The notes: generated by a model not told the origin, from the letters alone. 64,000 nucleotides of DNA from G963666705 sp963666705 (GCA_963666705.2 CAXXKO010000017.1:62001-126000); one strand, 5' to 3'. Positions 28,014 to 36,206 are shown, numbered from the stretch's first letter. A program made the numbers and translations.

Positions 28014-28895
28014 ATGGCCGCAACCGTCCGCCCGCGGCGAAGCGCCCTCTACATGCCCGGCTCGAACGCCCGGGCGCTGGAGAAGGGCCGCGGCGTGCCC
28101 GCGGATGCCCTGATCCTCGACCTGGAGGATGCCGTCGCCCCCGATGCCAAGCCGGTGGCGCGCGACCGGATCGCCGCGGCGCTGCGGGCGGGCGGCTATG
28201 GCGGGCGCGAGATCATGGTGCGGGTGAACGGCCTCGACACGGAATGGGGCCAGGCCGATATGGCGGCCATCGCCGGCTGTGGCGCCGACGCCGTCCTCCT
28301 GCCCAAGGTAGAGAGCGCCGCCATGGTGCATGCCGCCGAGGCGGCCATGGAGAGCCACGGCGCGCCCGGGGGCACGGCCATCTGGTGCATGATGGAGACG
28401 CCGCTCGGCATGCTCCACGCCGAGGAGGTCGCCGGCGCGAGCGCGCGCGTCGCCTGCCTGGTGATGGGGACCGCGGATCTGGCCAAGGACCTGCACGCGC
28501 ACCATACGCCCGGGCGCCTGCCTCTGCTGACCAGCCTCGGGCTCTGCCTGCTGGCGGCACGCGCCCACGGCCTCGCCATCCTCGACGGCGTCCACCTGGA
28601 CCTCGCCGACGACGAGGGTTTCGCCGCCAGCTGCCGCCAGGGCCTGGAGCTCGGCTTCGACGGCAAGACCCTCATCCACCCCAAGACCATCGCCGAGGCC
28701 AACGCGGTCTTCACACCCTCCGCGGGCGAGGTCGCCTACGCCCAAAGGATCATCGCCGCCCATGCCGAGGCGGCGGCCGCGGGCCAGGGCGTGGTCGTGG
28801 TCGACGGCCGGCTGATCGAGAGCCTCCACGTCGCGGGCGCGTGCCGACTCGTCGCCATGGCCGAGGCCATCGGGGCGCTGGGGGCGGCCCAATGA
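28014..28895 (+). CDS. HpcH/HpaI-CitE family CoA ester lyase (malyl-CoA lyase-like)
   Basis: A 293-residue TIM-barrel lyase of the CitE/malyl-CoA lyase group. Motifs: RRSALYMPGSNARALEKG, ADALILDLEDAVAP, REIMVRVNGLDT (substrate Arg), VLLPKVESA, WCMMETPLGML and FDGKTLIHPKTIAEAN. The next gene, overlapping by four bases, encodes a double-hotdog dehydratase of the mesaconyl-CoA hydratase type. The pair suggests beta-methylmalyl-CoA/mesaconyl-CoA chemistry of the ethylmalonyl-CoA pathway. CitE or itaconate-type lyases are the alternative. Confidence 0.88.
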   Translation: MAATVRPRRSALYMPGSNARALEKGRGVPADALILDLEDAVAPDAKPVARDRIAAALRAGGYGGREIMVRVNGLDTEWGQADMAAIAGCGADAVLLPKVESAAMVHAAEAAMESHGAPGGTAIWCMMETPLGMLHAEEVAGASARVACLVMGTADLAKDLHAHHTPGRLPLLTSLGLCLLAARAHGLAILDGVHLDLADDEGFAASCRQGLELGFDGKTLIHPKTIAEANAVFTPSAGEVAYAQRIIAAHAEAAAAGQGVVVVDGRLIESLHVAGACRLVAMAEAIGALGAAQ

Positions 28896-29950
28896 GCAAG
28901 TCCGACAGCGGCCGCTACTTCGAGGATTTCCGGCTCGGCCAGGAGATCGCCCATGCCACGCCGCGGACCCTGACCGAGGGCGACGCGGCGCTCTATACGG
29001 CGCTCACCGGCTCGCGGCTCGCGCTCCATTCCTCGGATGCGTTCGCGCGGGCGCTCGGCCTCGCGCGCGCACCGCTCGACGACCTGCTGGTCTTCCATAT
29101 GGTCTTCGGCAAGACCGTACCCGACATCTCACTGAACGCGGTCGCCAATCTCGGCTATGCCGACTGCCGCTTCGGCGTGCCGGCCTATCCGGGCGATACG
29201 CTCGCCGCGCGCTCGGCCGTGATCGGCCTGCGCGAGAACCGGAACGGGCGGACGGGGGTGGTCTATGTGCGCTCGATGGGGACCAACCAGCGTGGCGAGA
29301 CGGTGCTCGACTACGTGCGCTGGGTCATGGTGAACAAGCGCGACGAGGGCGCGCCCGCTCCCGACACCGTGGTGCCCGAGCTGCCGGCCGCGGTGCCGGC
29401 CGCGGCCCTCGCCGTCCCCGAGGGGCTCGACCTCTCGGGCTGGGACCCGGTCCTCGCCGGCGCCCCCCACGCCTGGGACGATTACGCCCCGGGGGAGCGC
29501 ATCGACCATCTCTCGGGCGTCACCGTCGAGGATGCCGAGCACATGATGGCGACGCGGCTCTACCAGAATACCGCGCGGGTCCATTTCGACCATCACGCGG
29601 CCCAGGGGACGCGGTTCTTCCGGCGTGTCGTCTATGGCGGCCACGTCATCAGCCTGGCCCGCGCCCTCAGCTTCAATGGCCTCGCCGGCGCCTTCCGCAT
29701 CGCGGCGATCAATGGCGGCAGCCACACGGCGCCGATCTTCGCCGGCGACACGGTCTATGCCTGGAGCGAGGTGCTGGAGAAGCTTCCCCTCCCCGGCCGG
29801 GCCGACGTGGGCGCCCTGCGCCTGCGGACCGTCGCGCTCAAGGACTGCCCCGCCGCCGCCTTCGCCTACCGCGACGAAGAGGGCCGTTACGAAACGGTCG
29901 TGGTGCTCGACCTCGATTACACGGTGCTCATGCCGCGGCGCCGAGGCTAG
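28892..29950 (+). CDS. MaoC-type double-hotdog dehydratase, probable mesaconyl-CoA hydratase
   Basis: A 352-residue protein with two MaoC-like hotdog halves: N-terminal FEDFRLGQEIAHATPRTLTEGD and C-terminal RVHFDHHAAQGTRFFRRVVYGGHVISLARAL, typical of long mesaconyl-CoA hydratases (Mch). Its ATG overlaps the lyase stop (ATGA). Together they would interconvert mesaconyl-CoA, beta-methylmalyl-CoA and glyoxylate plus propionyl-CoA. Ethylmalonyl-CoA mutase and crotonyl-CoA carboxylase are not in the window, so the pathway link is inferred from the pair. Confidence 0.82.
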   Translation: MSKSDSGRYFEDFRLGQEIAHATPRTLTEGDAALYTALTGSRLALHSSDAFARALGLARAPLDDLLVFHMVFGKTVPDISLNAVANLGYADCRFGVPAYPGDTLAARSAVIGLRENRNGRTGVVYVRSMGTNQRGETVLDYVRWVMVNKRDEGAPAPDTVVPELPAAVPAAALAVPEGLDLSGWDPVLAGAPHAWDDYAPGERIDHLSGVTVEDAEHMMATRLYQNTARVHFDHHAAQGTRFFRRVVYGGHVISLARALSFNGLAGAFRIAAINGGSHTAPIFAGDTVYAWSEVLEKLPLPGRADVGALRLRTVALKDCPAAAFAYRDEEGRYETVVVLDLDYTVLMPRRRG

Positions 29951-30098
29951 AGCGGTTCCGCTTCGATCGGACCCGCTCTAGCGCTCTATTTCGCTTGCGG
30001 CAGCGGACCGAATGGTCCGCGCCCGCGCGGGCGCGCCGGGCGACCGGCGGGCCGCCTTGCGGCCGGGAGCGATTCCAGATGAGGTGGAATCGCTCCAG
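29947..30098. repeat. Intergenic repeat region with two stems, between convergent genes
   Basis: CTAGAGCGG (29947-29955, including the hydratase stop) pairs with CCGCTCTAG (29973-29981). Then AGCGGACC and CGCGCCCGCGCGGGCGCGCC (also near 23188-23225), then GCGGGCCGCCTTGCGGCC and the perfect stem GGAGCGATTCCA/TGGAATCGCTCC (30066-30096), shared with 25984-26047. Probably terminates the mch-like transcript and the opposing gene. Confidence 0.7.
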
Positions 30099-30101
30099 AG
30101 C

Positions 30102-30749
30102 CTACCAGAGGTCGCCGGCGGCGGGCCGCAGCGCCTCCTCGATGACGGGCGCGAGCGCGAGGAGCCAGTCCGCGACCCGCCCCACCAGCTTGTCCCGTTC
30201 CGGCCCGATGAGATAGACGAGGTTGCGCGGCCGGGTCGCGTCCGGCCAGTCGGGGCACCAGTCCCACTGCACCCACCAGGCGGCCGGCGCGGCCTGCTTG
30301 GGGTTCTGGAAATAACCGCCGGTGAGGTCGAAGATCCGCTGCTTGAGCTGGCCCGAGGATCGCGGCGTGGTCGCGATGCCGATCCAGGGGGCGGAGAAGG
30401 GGATGCCGGGCGAGGTGGCGAAGTTCATCACCGGCCAGAAGGCGCGCTCGTCATGGGCTAGAGCCCCAACCGGCCGCAGGCCGACGATGGTCTCGACCCG
30501 GACTTCCTCGACATGGGCCCAGGACAGCCTGGCACCTTCGATCCGGGCCTGGAGCGCGTGGCGCAGCCCACCGAGGAATTCCTGGCCCAACTGCCGCTTG
30601 AAGGCATGGAGCGCCTCCTCGAGCTCCTCGACCCGGGCGAGCATGGCGGGGTCCGAGAGGAGAGCGACCGTCTCCTCGTCGAGCGGGGTGAGAGGGCGCC
30701 CGCCCTCCAACAGGTCCTTGAACCCGGGCATGGGTCGTGTGGCCTCCAT
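30102..30749 (-). CDS. Uncharacterised 215-residue protein
   Basis: I do not recognise a family. The N-terminal half is helical with a predicted coiled coil (LARVEELEEALHAFKRQLGQEFLGGLR, about residues 37-62). The C-terminal half is Trp/Pro-rich (PAAWWVQWDWCPDWPDA, about 152-168) and ends in a helical segment. Codon usage fits the genome (third-position GC-rich, normal amino-acid mix), so it is likely real. It stands alone, convergent with the hydratase gene, with a minus-strand terminator about 130 bp upstream of its start isolating it from anything further upstream. Confidence 0.7.
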   Translation of the reverse strand: MEATRPMPGFKDLLEGGRPLTPLDEETVALLSDPAMLARVEELEEALHAFKRQLGQEFLGGLRHALQARIEGARLSWAHVEEVRVETIVGLRPVGALAHDERAFWPVMNFATSPGIPFSAPWIGIATTPRSSGQLKQRIFDLTGGYFQNPKQAAPAAWWVQWDWCPDWPDATRPRNLVYLIGPERDKLVGRVADWLLALAPVIEEALRPAAGDLW

Positions 30750-30880
30750 CGGTCCGAGCCGGACACTATCGTCATAAGGGCGCGGCGCAAAGGGTCACGG
30801 CGCGCCGCGTCGCGAGGGCATCGCTGGATATCGGCGGGTATCGGCGCCCTGACCATAGCCGCCACGACGGTATAAAGAGC

Positions 30881-30954
30881 AATAAAAGAGGCGTCGGGTG
30901 CGAAGGCGGTGAAGCCCACGCAATGTGTCCGGAGGGGGACACACCCGACGCCTC
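30881..30954 (-). terminator. Intrinsic terminator on the minus strand
   Basis: Perfect 13-bp stem GAGGCGTCGGGTG (30888-30900)/CACCCGACGCCTC (30942-30954), with a nested TGTCC/GGACA hairpin in the loop. Read on the minus strand the stem is followed by TTTTATTGCTCTTTAT. The plus-strand side has no T-run. It lies upstream of the minus-strand gene at 30749 and no minus-strand gene is recognisable upstream, so it must end an unannotated transcript. Confidence 0.75.
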
Positions 30955-31882
30955 AGGAGCCGAGGCAGCTCCCAGCAGGCAAGAGCGACCAGGCAACTTG
31001 GCCGTTTTCCCACAGAACGCACGTCCCTGGCAGAGCCGGACGTCTGCGATGGGCGGCCCGGCCCTCGCGAGCCGGGTCCGAAAACCCGGCCGTCCGAGCC
31101 GTTGCCCGTCGGAAAGCTGGAGGGTCCGCCGCGGCCCCGTTGCCGTTCCAGCCACGCAGGAGTTTCCGAAGAAGCCCCGGCGCCGTCCTCGGGCGGGCAG
31201 CCCGGCATGGCACCCTGGAGTGCGACCGGACACGCGGATCCGGGAGGGATCCCGCGTCTGCCACCTTCGGACCCGGCCTTCTGGCTCGAGAAACCGGCTT
31301 CTTCACACCGCCGCGCCGAGGCCCGAACCGGCGCCGCCGCGAGCGGTGGCGCCGGTCCACCGAGTCGGCGCTTCCCGAAGGAAGCGGCTGGAGACTCGGC
31401 CCCCGTACCCAGAAATCCAGCGCCTCGGCTCCCGGGAAGGAGCGTCGGACACTACGACCCGGCCGACGGATCACGCGGACGAAACCCGTCGCCCCGCCAG
31501 ACGGACGGCTCCCCGAGGGGAACGCGCCAGCCCGGCCATGGGCCTGGACCCTTGGGCATGCGGTGGTGCTTCACGAAGAAGACCAGCCGCTGGGTCCAGA
31601 CGACCCATCCCCCGGAGGAGATCGACCGCCCCCCGGGCCGACCGGCCCACCCGAAAGTGTGCCACCCGGCCCCGCGGATGGACCCGGCTCGCGCCGGATT
31701 CCAACCTTCCACACGACACCCTGGAAGTGCAGGCGCATCCTCGGGTGCCGCCGGTCACCGCGCCGCCGCCGAAGCGGTGGCCCGGTCTCGAGGTCCCGGC
31801 TCCTAAAATCCACGCCACCAATCCCGAAGGACAGGTGATGCTTCTCTCTGATGCCTCACCCTCGACGCTCTCGCGTACCGAT
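30881..31882 (-). ncRNA. Candidate large structured noncoding RNA, about 1 kb
   Basis: GC-rich interval with no recognisable protein on either strand; the open frames present are Arg/Pro/Gly-rich and mutually overlapping. Strong local stems are dense: CCCGGC/GCCGGG (31057-31076), ACGCGGATCC…GGGATCCCGCGT (31232-31257), ACCGGCGCC/GGCGCCGGT (31327-31356), GCTTCC/GGAAGC (31370-31385), TGGGTC/GACCCA (31591-31607). It ends at an intrinsic minus-strand terminator and begins in an AT-rich zone where TGCCATAAT (minus strand; hexamer at 31890-31895) could be an extended -10. Function unknown. A degraded gene or an unrecognised protein cannot be excluded; one 86-residue frame at 31452-31712 is the least implausible. 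Confidence 0.35.
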
Positions 31883-31889
31883 GAGAATG

Positions 31890-32101
31890 ATTATGGCATT
31901 CTTGAGTAGTGGCAATAAAAAACGGCGGCGCGATAATATTTCTTGTGCATGGTTTTTACTATTCACACATAACCCTCACATTCTATCCACTGGCTTATCC
32001 ACATACTGGGCGATGGGAAACGAAAATTTCCCGTTGTTTCAATTTGATAGGCGAATTCGCCATGCGGCGCAGCGCGACACCGCCGCGGCCACGGCCGCGA
32101 G
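31890..32101. other. AT-rich intergenic stretch with DnaA-box-like sites
   Basis: About 200 bp of unusually AT-rich sequence between the candidate RNA and the sdh promoter. It holds a possible minus-strand extended -10 (31890-31895), AATAATATTT-like melting-prone sequence near 31932-31941, three DnaA-box-like sites (31959-32003) and the palindrome GGGAAACGAAAATTTCCC around 32015-32032, which could bind a regulator. No gene is supported. Confidence 0.5.
31959..32003 (+). promoter_or_regulatory. Cluster of three DnaA-box-like 9-mers, same orientation
   Basis: CTATTCACA (31959-31967), CTATCCACT (31983-31991) and TTATCCACA (31995-32003). The last matches the canonical DnaA box exactly; the others differ at one or two positions. 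Starts are 24 and 12 bp apart. They lie in the AT-rich stretch upstream of sdhC. This could be a DnaA-regulated promoter or part of an origin; neighbouring genes are not those usual at alphaproteobacterial oriC. Confidence 0.45.
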
Positions 32102-32130
32102 TTGACTTGCCCTCGGCGCACGGCTTAAAC
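32102..32130 (+). promoter_or_regulatory. Candidate promoter of the sdh operon
   Basis: TTGACT (32102-32107), 17-bp spacer, TTAAAC (32125-32130), about 80 bp before the sdhC ATG at 32211. A good -35 and a weak -10. All genes from sdhC to sdhB follow on the same strand with tiny gaps. Confidence 0.45.
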
Positions 32131-32210
32131 ACAAGCGACGGCGGCGACGCGGGTCCCCAGCCCGCACTTGGCGAGCGCGCCGGCCGGGGCCAACGAGCGA
32201 GGCAGGTCAG

Positions 32211-32606
32211 ATGTCGTCCGATAACCGCCCATTGTCGCCGCACCTTCAAGTCTATAGCCCGCAAATCACGTCCGTGCTGTCGATCCTGCACCGGCTGGCC
32301 GGCATCGCGCTGGCCGTCGGCACGCTGCTCCTGGTCTATTGGCTGGCGGCGGCGGCGGCCGGCCCCGAGGCCTATGCCAGCGCCCAGGGCCTGATCGGCT
32401 CCTGGCTCGGCCGGCTGCTGCTGCTGGGCTGGTCCGCGGCGCTCTTCTACCATTTGCTGAACGGCATCCGGCACCTGTGCTGGGACGCCGGCTGGGGCTA
32501 CGAGCTCAAAACGGTCTATGGATCGGGTTGGGCGGTGGTGATCGGGACGGCGGCGCTGACCCTCCTGGCCTGGCTCGGCGGCTATGCCGTCAAGGGAGGC
32601 TTGTGA
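32211..32606 (+). CDS. sdhC: Succinate dehydrogenase cytochrome b556 subunit
   Basis: Membrane anchor subunit of complex II. The 131-residue protein has the family N-terminus RPLSPHLQVYSPQITSVLSILHRLAGIAL (quinone-site Ser/Arg region) and three predicted helices. FYHLLNGIRHLCWD carries the heme-ligand His. It is the first gene of the sdhCDAB operon; its stop overlaps the sdhD start. Confidence 0.96.
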   Translation: MSSDNRPLSPHLQVYSPQITSVLSILHRLAGIALAVGTLLLVYWLAAAAAGPEAYASAQGLIGSWLGRLLLLGWSAALFYHLLNGIRHLCWDAGWGYELKTVYGSGWAVVIGTAALTLLAWLGGYAVKGGL

Positions 32607-33001
32607 TGGCCCACGGGAGCGCGGGGCCGCGCTCGGCGCTGGGCCGCGCCCGCGGCGCGGGCCCGGCCAAGGACGGGGTTGCGCACTGGTGGGCCCAGCG
32701 GCTCACGGCCCTGGCCCTGGTCCCGCTCACGGTCTGGTTCGTGGCCTCGGTGGTGCTCCTGACCGGCAGCGATTACGAGCGCTTTACCGCCTGGCTCGGC
32801 GCGCCCCTGCCCGCGATTCTGATGATCCTCCTGATCGTGGCCACCTTCCACCACGCCCAGCTCGGCTTGCAGGTGGTGATCGAGGACTACGTTCACAACG
32901 GGGCGCTCCGGCTCACAGGCATCGTGATCGTGAAGTTCGCCGCGATTCTCCTGGGGCTCGGCGCGGTCTTCGCCGTGCTCCGGATCGCCTTGGGAGGCTA
33001 G
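32606..33001 (+). CDS. sdhD: Succinate dehydrogenase hydrophobic membrane anchor subunit
   Basis: A 131-residue second membrane anchor with three predicted helices. HWWAQRLTALALVPLTVWFV at residues 27-46 and FHHAQLGLQVVIEDYVHNG provide the heme and quinone-site residues of the family. The ATG shares one base with the sdhC stop (TGATG). Position between sdhC and sdhA confirms the call. Confidence 0.94.
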   Translation: MAHGSAGPRSALGRARGAGPAKDGVAHWWAQRLTALALVPLTVWFVASVVLLTGSDYERFTAWLGAPLPAILMILLIVATFHHAQLGLQVVIEDYVHNGALRLTGIVIVKFAAILLGLGAVFAVLRIALGG

Positions 33002-33009
33002 CCGCGGTC

Positions 33010-34803
33010 ATGAGCGAATCCTACGACATCATCGATCACGAATACGACGTCATCGTCGTCGGCGGCGGCGGTGCCGGGCTCCGCGCCACTTTCGGCCTGG
33101 CCCAGAAGGGGCTCAAGACGGCCTGCATCTCCAAGGTCTTCCCGACCCGCAGCCACACGGTCGCCGCCCAGGGCGGGATCAGCGCCTCGCTCGGCAACAT
33201 GGGCGCCGACGATTGGCGCTGGCACATGTACGACACGGTCAAGGGCTCGGACTGGCTCGGCGACCAGGACGCCATCGAGTACATGGTGCGCGAGGCGGTG
33301 CCGGCGATCGTCGAGCTCGAGCATTTCGGCGTGCCCTTCTCGCGCACGCCCGAGGGCAAGATCTACCAGCGCCCCTTCGGCGGCATGACAACCGAGTTCG
33401 GCAAGGGCACGGCGCACCGCACCTGCGCCGCCGCCGACCGCACCGGCCACGCCATCCTGCACACGCTCTACCAGCAGGCGCTCAAGCACGACGCCGAGTT
33501 CTTCATCGAGTATTTCGCCATCGACCTCATCATGGACCCCGACGACGGGGCCTGCCGCGGCGTGGTCGCCTGGAGCCTGACGGACGGCACCATCCACCGC
33601 TTCCGCGCCCGCATGACGGTGATGGCCACGGGCGGCTACGGCCGCGCCTACTTCTCCTGCACCTCGGCCCATACCTGCACCGGCGACGGCGGCGGCATGG
33701 TCATGCGGGCCGGCCTGGGAATCCAGGACCTCGAATTCATCCAGTTCCATCCCACCGGCATCTATGGCGCCGGGTGCCTGATCACCGAGGGCTCGCGCGG
33801 CGAGGGCGGCTATCTCACCAATTCCGAGGGCGAGCGCTTCATGGAGCGCTATGCGCCCTCGGCCAAGGACCTGGCCTCACGCGACGTGGTCAGCCGGGCC
33901 ATGACCATCGAGATCCGCGAGGGCCGCGGCGTGGGCGCGGAGAAGGACCACATCCACCTCCATCTCGAGCATCTCGACCCCGCCATCCTGCACGAGCGCC
34001 TGCCCGGCATCTCCGATTCGGCGCGCATCTTCGCGGGCGTGGACGTGACCCGGGAGCCGATCCCCGTCCTCCCCACCTGCCACTACAACATGGGCGGCAT
34101 CCCCACCAACCACCAGGGCGAGGTGGTGCAGCTGCGCGACGGCGACCCGGACGCCGTGGTGCCCGGCCTCATGGCCATCGGCGAAGCGGCCTGCGTCTCG
34201 GTCCATGGCGCCAACCGGCTCGGGTCGAACTCGCTGCTCGACCTGGTCGTCTTCGGGCGCGCGGCGGCCGAGCGCTGCGCCGAGATCCTGACCCCCGGCG
34301 AGGCCCACAAGCCCCTGCCCGCGGACGCCGACGACCTCGCCCTCTCGCGCCTCAACCGCTTCCGCCACGCCGATGGCGAGGTGACGACGGCGGCGCTCCG
34401 CCTCGAGATGCAGAAGGTGATGCAGAGCCACTGCGCCGTCTTCCGCACGGGCGCGGTGCTGGAGGAGGGTTGCGGCCTCCTGGCCGAGGCCTGGGCCAAG
34501 CGGGCGCAACTCGGCATCTCCGACCGCTCGCTGGTGTGGAACTCCGACCTGGTGGAGACCCTCGAGCTCGACAACCTGCTCTATCAGGCGGTATCCGCCA
34601 TGGCCGCGGCGGCCAACCGGCACGAGACGCGCGGCGCCCACGCCCGCGAGGACTTTCCCGAGCGCGACGACGAGAGCTGGATGAAGCACTCCCTCGTCTG
34701 GTGCGGCGAGGACGGCGTGCCGCGCATCGACTACCGGCCCGTCCACCTCGAGCCGCTCACCAACGAGATCCAGTCCATCCCGCCCGCCAAGCGGGTGTAT
34801 TAG
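33010..34803 (+). CDS. sdhA: Succinate dehydrogenase flavoprotein subunit
   Basis: FAD-carrying catalytic subunit that oxidises succinate to fumarate. The 597-residue protein has the dinucleotide fold VIVVGGGGAGLRATFG, the FAD-linking His in TRSHTVAAQGGI, RTCAAADRTGHAIL, PTCHYNMGGIPTN and HGANRLGSNSLLDLVVFGRAA. In the usual operon sdhB follows directly, but here a toxin-antitoxin-like pair of about 500 bp lies between, starting about 18 bp after the sdhA stop. Confidence 0.97.
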   Translation: MSESYDIIDHEYDVIVVGGGGAGLRATFGLAQKGLKTACISKVFPTRSHTVAAQGGISASLGNMGADDWRWHMYDTVKGSDWLGDQDAIEYMVREAVPAIVELEHFGVPFSRTPEGKIYQRPFGGMTTEFGKGTAHRTCAAADRTGHAILHTLYQQALKHDAEFFIEYFAIDLIMDPDDGACRGVVAWSLTDGTIHRFRARMTVMATGGYGRAYFSCTSAHTCTGDGGGMVMRAGLGIQDLEFIQFHPTGIYGAGCLITEGSRGEGGYLTNSEGERFMERYAPSAKDLASRDVVSRAMTIEIREGRGVGAEKDHIHLHLEHLDPAILHERLPGISDSARIFAGVDVTREPIPVLPTCHYNMGGIPTNHQGEVVQLRDGDPDAVVPGLMAIGEAACVSVHGANRLGSNSLLDLVVFGRAAAERCAEILTPGEAHKPLPADADDLALSRLNRFRHADGEVTTAALRLEMQKVMQSHCAVFRTGAVLEEGCGLLAEAWAKRAQLGISDRSLVWNSDLVETLELDNLLYQAVSAMAAAANRHETRGAHAREDFPERDDESWMKHSLVWCGEDGVPRIDYRPVHLEPLTNEIQSIPPAKRVY

Positions 34804-34821
34804 ACAGCCGAGCATGATGAA

Positions 34822-35109
34822 TTGGATTGCGAACGGATCCTTTTCAGTGGCCACGCATTGCAGCGAATGTTCGAGAGAAGCATTGGTGTCGAGGCGGTGG
34901 AGGCGGTCGTACGTCGGGGCGAGGCCATCGAGACATACGCTGACGACGTCCCGTATCCGAGTCGCCTGATGCTTGGTTTCCCGGATGGCACGCCACTTCA
35001 CACGGTCATCGCACACGATTCCCGCGCGGCGACCTGTTACATTGTGACGGTATACCGTCCGGACCCGAGCTTGTGGACGGCGGACTTCAGGCGCAGGAGA
35101 TCTTCATGA
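34822..35109 (+). CDS. DUF4258 protein, toxin-like partner
   Basis: A 95-residue basic protein with DUF4258 features: ILFSGHALQRMFERSIGVEAVEAVVRRGE at the N-terminus, PYPSRLMLGFPDGTPLHTVIAHD in the middle and ITVYRPDPSLWTADFRRRR-like C-terminus (here IVTVYRPDPSLWTADFRRR). Paired genes of this type with a YgiT-type zinc-finger partner are regarded as MqsRA-like toxin-antitoxin modules. TTG start at 34822; two ATGs a few bases upstream are out of frame. Codon use is less GC-biased than sdhA. The stop overlaps the next start (ATGA). Confidence 0.85.
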   Translation: MDCERILFSGHALQRMFERSIGVEAVEAVVRRGEAIETYADDVPYPSRLMLGFPDGTPLHTVIAHDSRAATCYIVTVYRPDPSLWTADFRRRRSS

Positions 35110-35330
35110 AGTGCGTTCTGTGCAGAAATGGGGAGACCCATGCCGGCGCCGTTACGACGACCTTGACGCGGGGAGAGACGGTGGTGGTCGTTCGCGCCGT
35201 GCCCGCCGAAGTCTGCGAGAATTGCGGTGACTATTACTTGAGCTCGGAAGTTTCGCGGCACATTCTCGAGATCGCGGAGGAAGCCGTGCGGCACGGCGCC
35301 GAGGTGGAAATCCTTCGATACGCCGCCTAG
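35106..35330 (+). CDS. YgiT-type zinc-finger protein, antitoxin-like
   Basis: A 74-residue protein with two zinc-ligand pairs, CVLCRNG and CENCGDYY (CxxC…CxxC), the N-terminal zinc domain of MqsA/YgiT. It ends after a helix (SRHILEIAEEAVRHG), with no C-terminal HTH, unlike full MqsA, so DNA binding is not assured. Translationally coupled to the DUF4258 gene and 34 bp ahead of sdhB. Expression within the sdh transcript is implied by the spacing. Confidence 0.87.
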   Translation: MKCVLCRNGETHAGAVTTTLTRGETVVVVRAVPAEVCENCGDYYLSSEVSRHILEIAEEAVRHGAEVEILRYAA

Positions 35331-35364
35331 CGCGTGCCGAGGGACAATACGGGGACCCGAAGGA

Positions 35365-36141
35365 ATGGTCGAATTCTCGCTGCCCAGGAACTCGAAGGTC
35401 CGGCCCGGCCGGACCCACGAGGCGCCCGCGGGCGCCACCAATACCCGCCGGCTCCGCGTCTACCGCTGGGACCAGGACGACGGCGAGAACCCGCGCCTCG
35501 ATACCTTCGAGCTCGACATGGACAAGTGCGGGCCGATGGTCCTGGACGCCCTCATCAAGATCAAGAACGAGGTCGATTCGACCCTCACCTTCCGCCGCTC
35601 CTGCCGCGAAGGGGTGTGCGGCAGCTGCGCCTTCAACATCAACGGCACCAATACCCTCGCCTGCATCACCCACATGTCGGACCTGAAGGGCGACGTGCGG
35701 GTCTATCCCCTGCCCCATCTGCCGGTCATCAAGGACCTGGTGCCGGACCTGGATCTGGTCTACGCCCAGTATGAGGCCATCGAGCCCTGGCTCAAGACCG
35801 ATTCGCCGCCGCCCGAGCGCGAGCGCCCGCAGTCGCCCGAGGACCGGGCCAAGATCGACGGCTTGTGGGAGTGCATCCTGTGCTTCTCGTGCCAGGCGAG
35901 CTGCCCGAGCTACTGGTGGAACGGCGACCGCTACCTGGGCCCCGCCATCCTGCTGCAGGCTTACCGCTGGCTGGTCGACAGCCGCGACGAGGCGACGGGC
36001 GAGCGGCTCGACGAGCTCGAGGACCCCTTCCGCCTCTACCGCTGCCACACCATCCTCAACTGCACCCGCACCTGCCCCAAGGACCTCAACCCGGGCAAGG
36101 CCGTGGGCGAGATCAAGCGCATGATGCTGGCGCGGCGCTGA
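35365..36141 (+). CDS. sdhB: Succinate dehydrogenase iron-sulfur subunit
   Basis: Electron-transfer subunit of complex II, 258 residues. The [2Fe-2S] motif is CREGVCGSCAFNING, the [4Fe-4S] motif CILCFSCQASCPSYWWN and the [3Fe-4S] motif CHTILNCTRTCPKDLNPGKA. All cluster ligands are intact despite the two-gene insertion upstream, so the operon can still make a full complex. Start ATG 35365. Confidence 0.97.
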   Translation: MVEFSLPRNSKVRPGRTHEAPAGATNTRRLRVYRWDQDDGENPRLDTFELDMDKCGPMVLDALIKIKNEVDSTLTFRRSCREGVCGSCAFNINGTNTLACITHMSDLKGDVRVYPLPHLPVIKDLVPDLDLVYAQYEAIEPWLKTDSPPPERERPQSPEDRAKIDGLWECILCFSCQASCPSYWWNGDRYLGPAILLQAYRWLVDSRDEATGERLDELEDPFRLYRCHTILNCTRTCPKDLNPGKAVGEIKRMMLARR

Positions 36142-36206
36142 GAGGCGCGCCGGGCGCGATAGGACCGGGCGCGTCCCGCCCGCAATCCCGACCATGAGGC
36201 CCGCCC

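Noticed and set aside
30737..31909. 390-, 309- and 293-codon frames in the gene-less interval
   Set aside because: All three plus-strand frames are Arg/Pro/Gly-rich, overlap each other and lack any domain; none has a convincing ribosome site. Treated as noncoding.
31890..32130. Chromosomal oriC
   Set aside because: DnaA-like boxes and AT-rich DNA are present, but no dnaA, parAB, hemE, maf or gidA-type neighbours; kept only as a regulatory-site finding.
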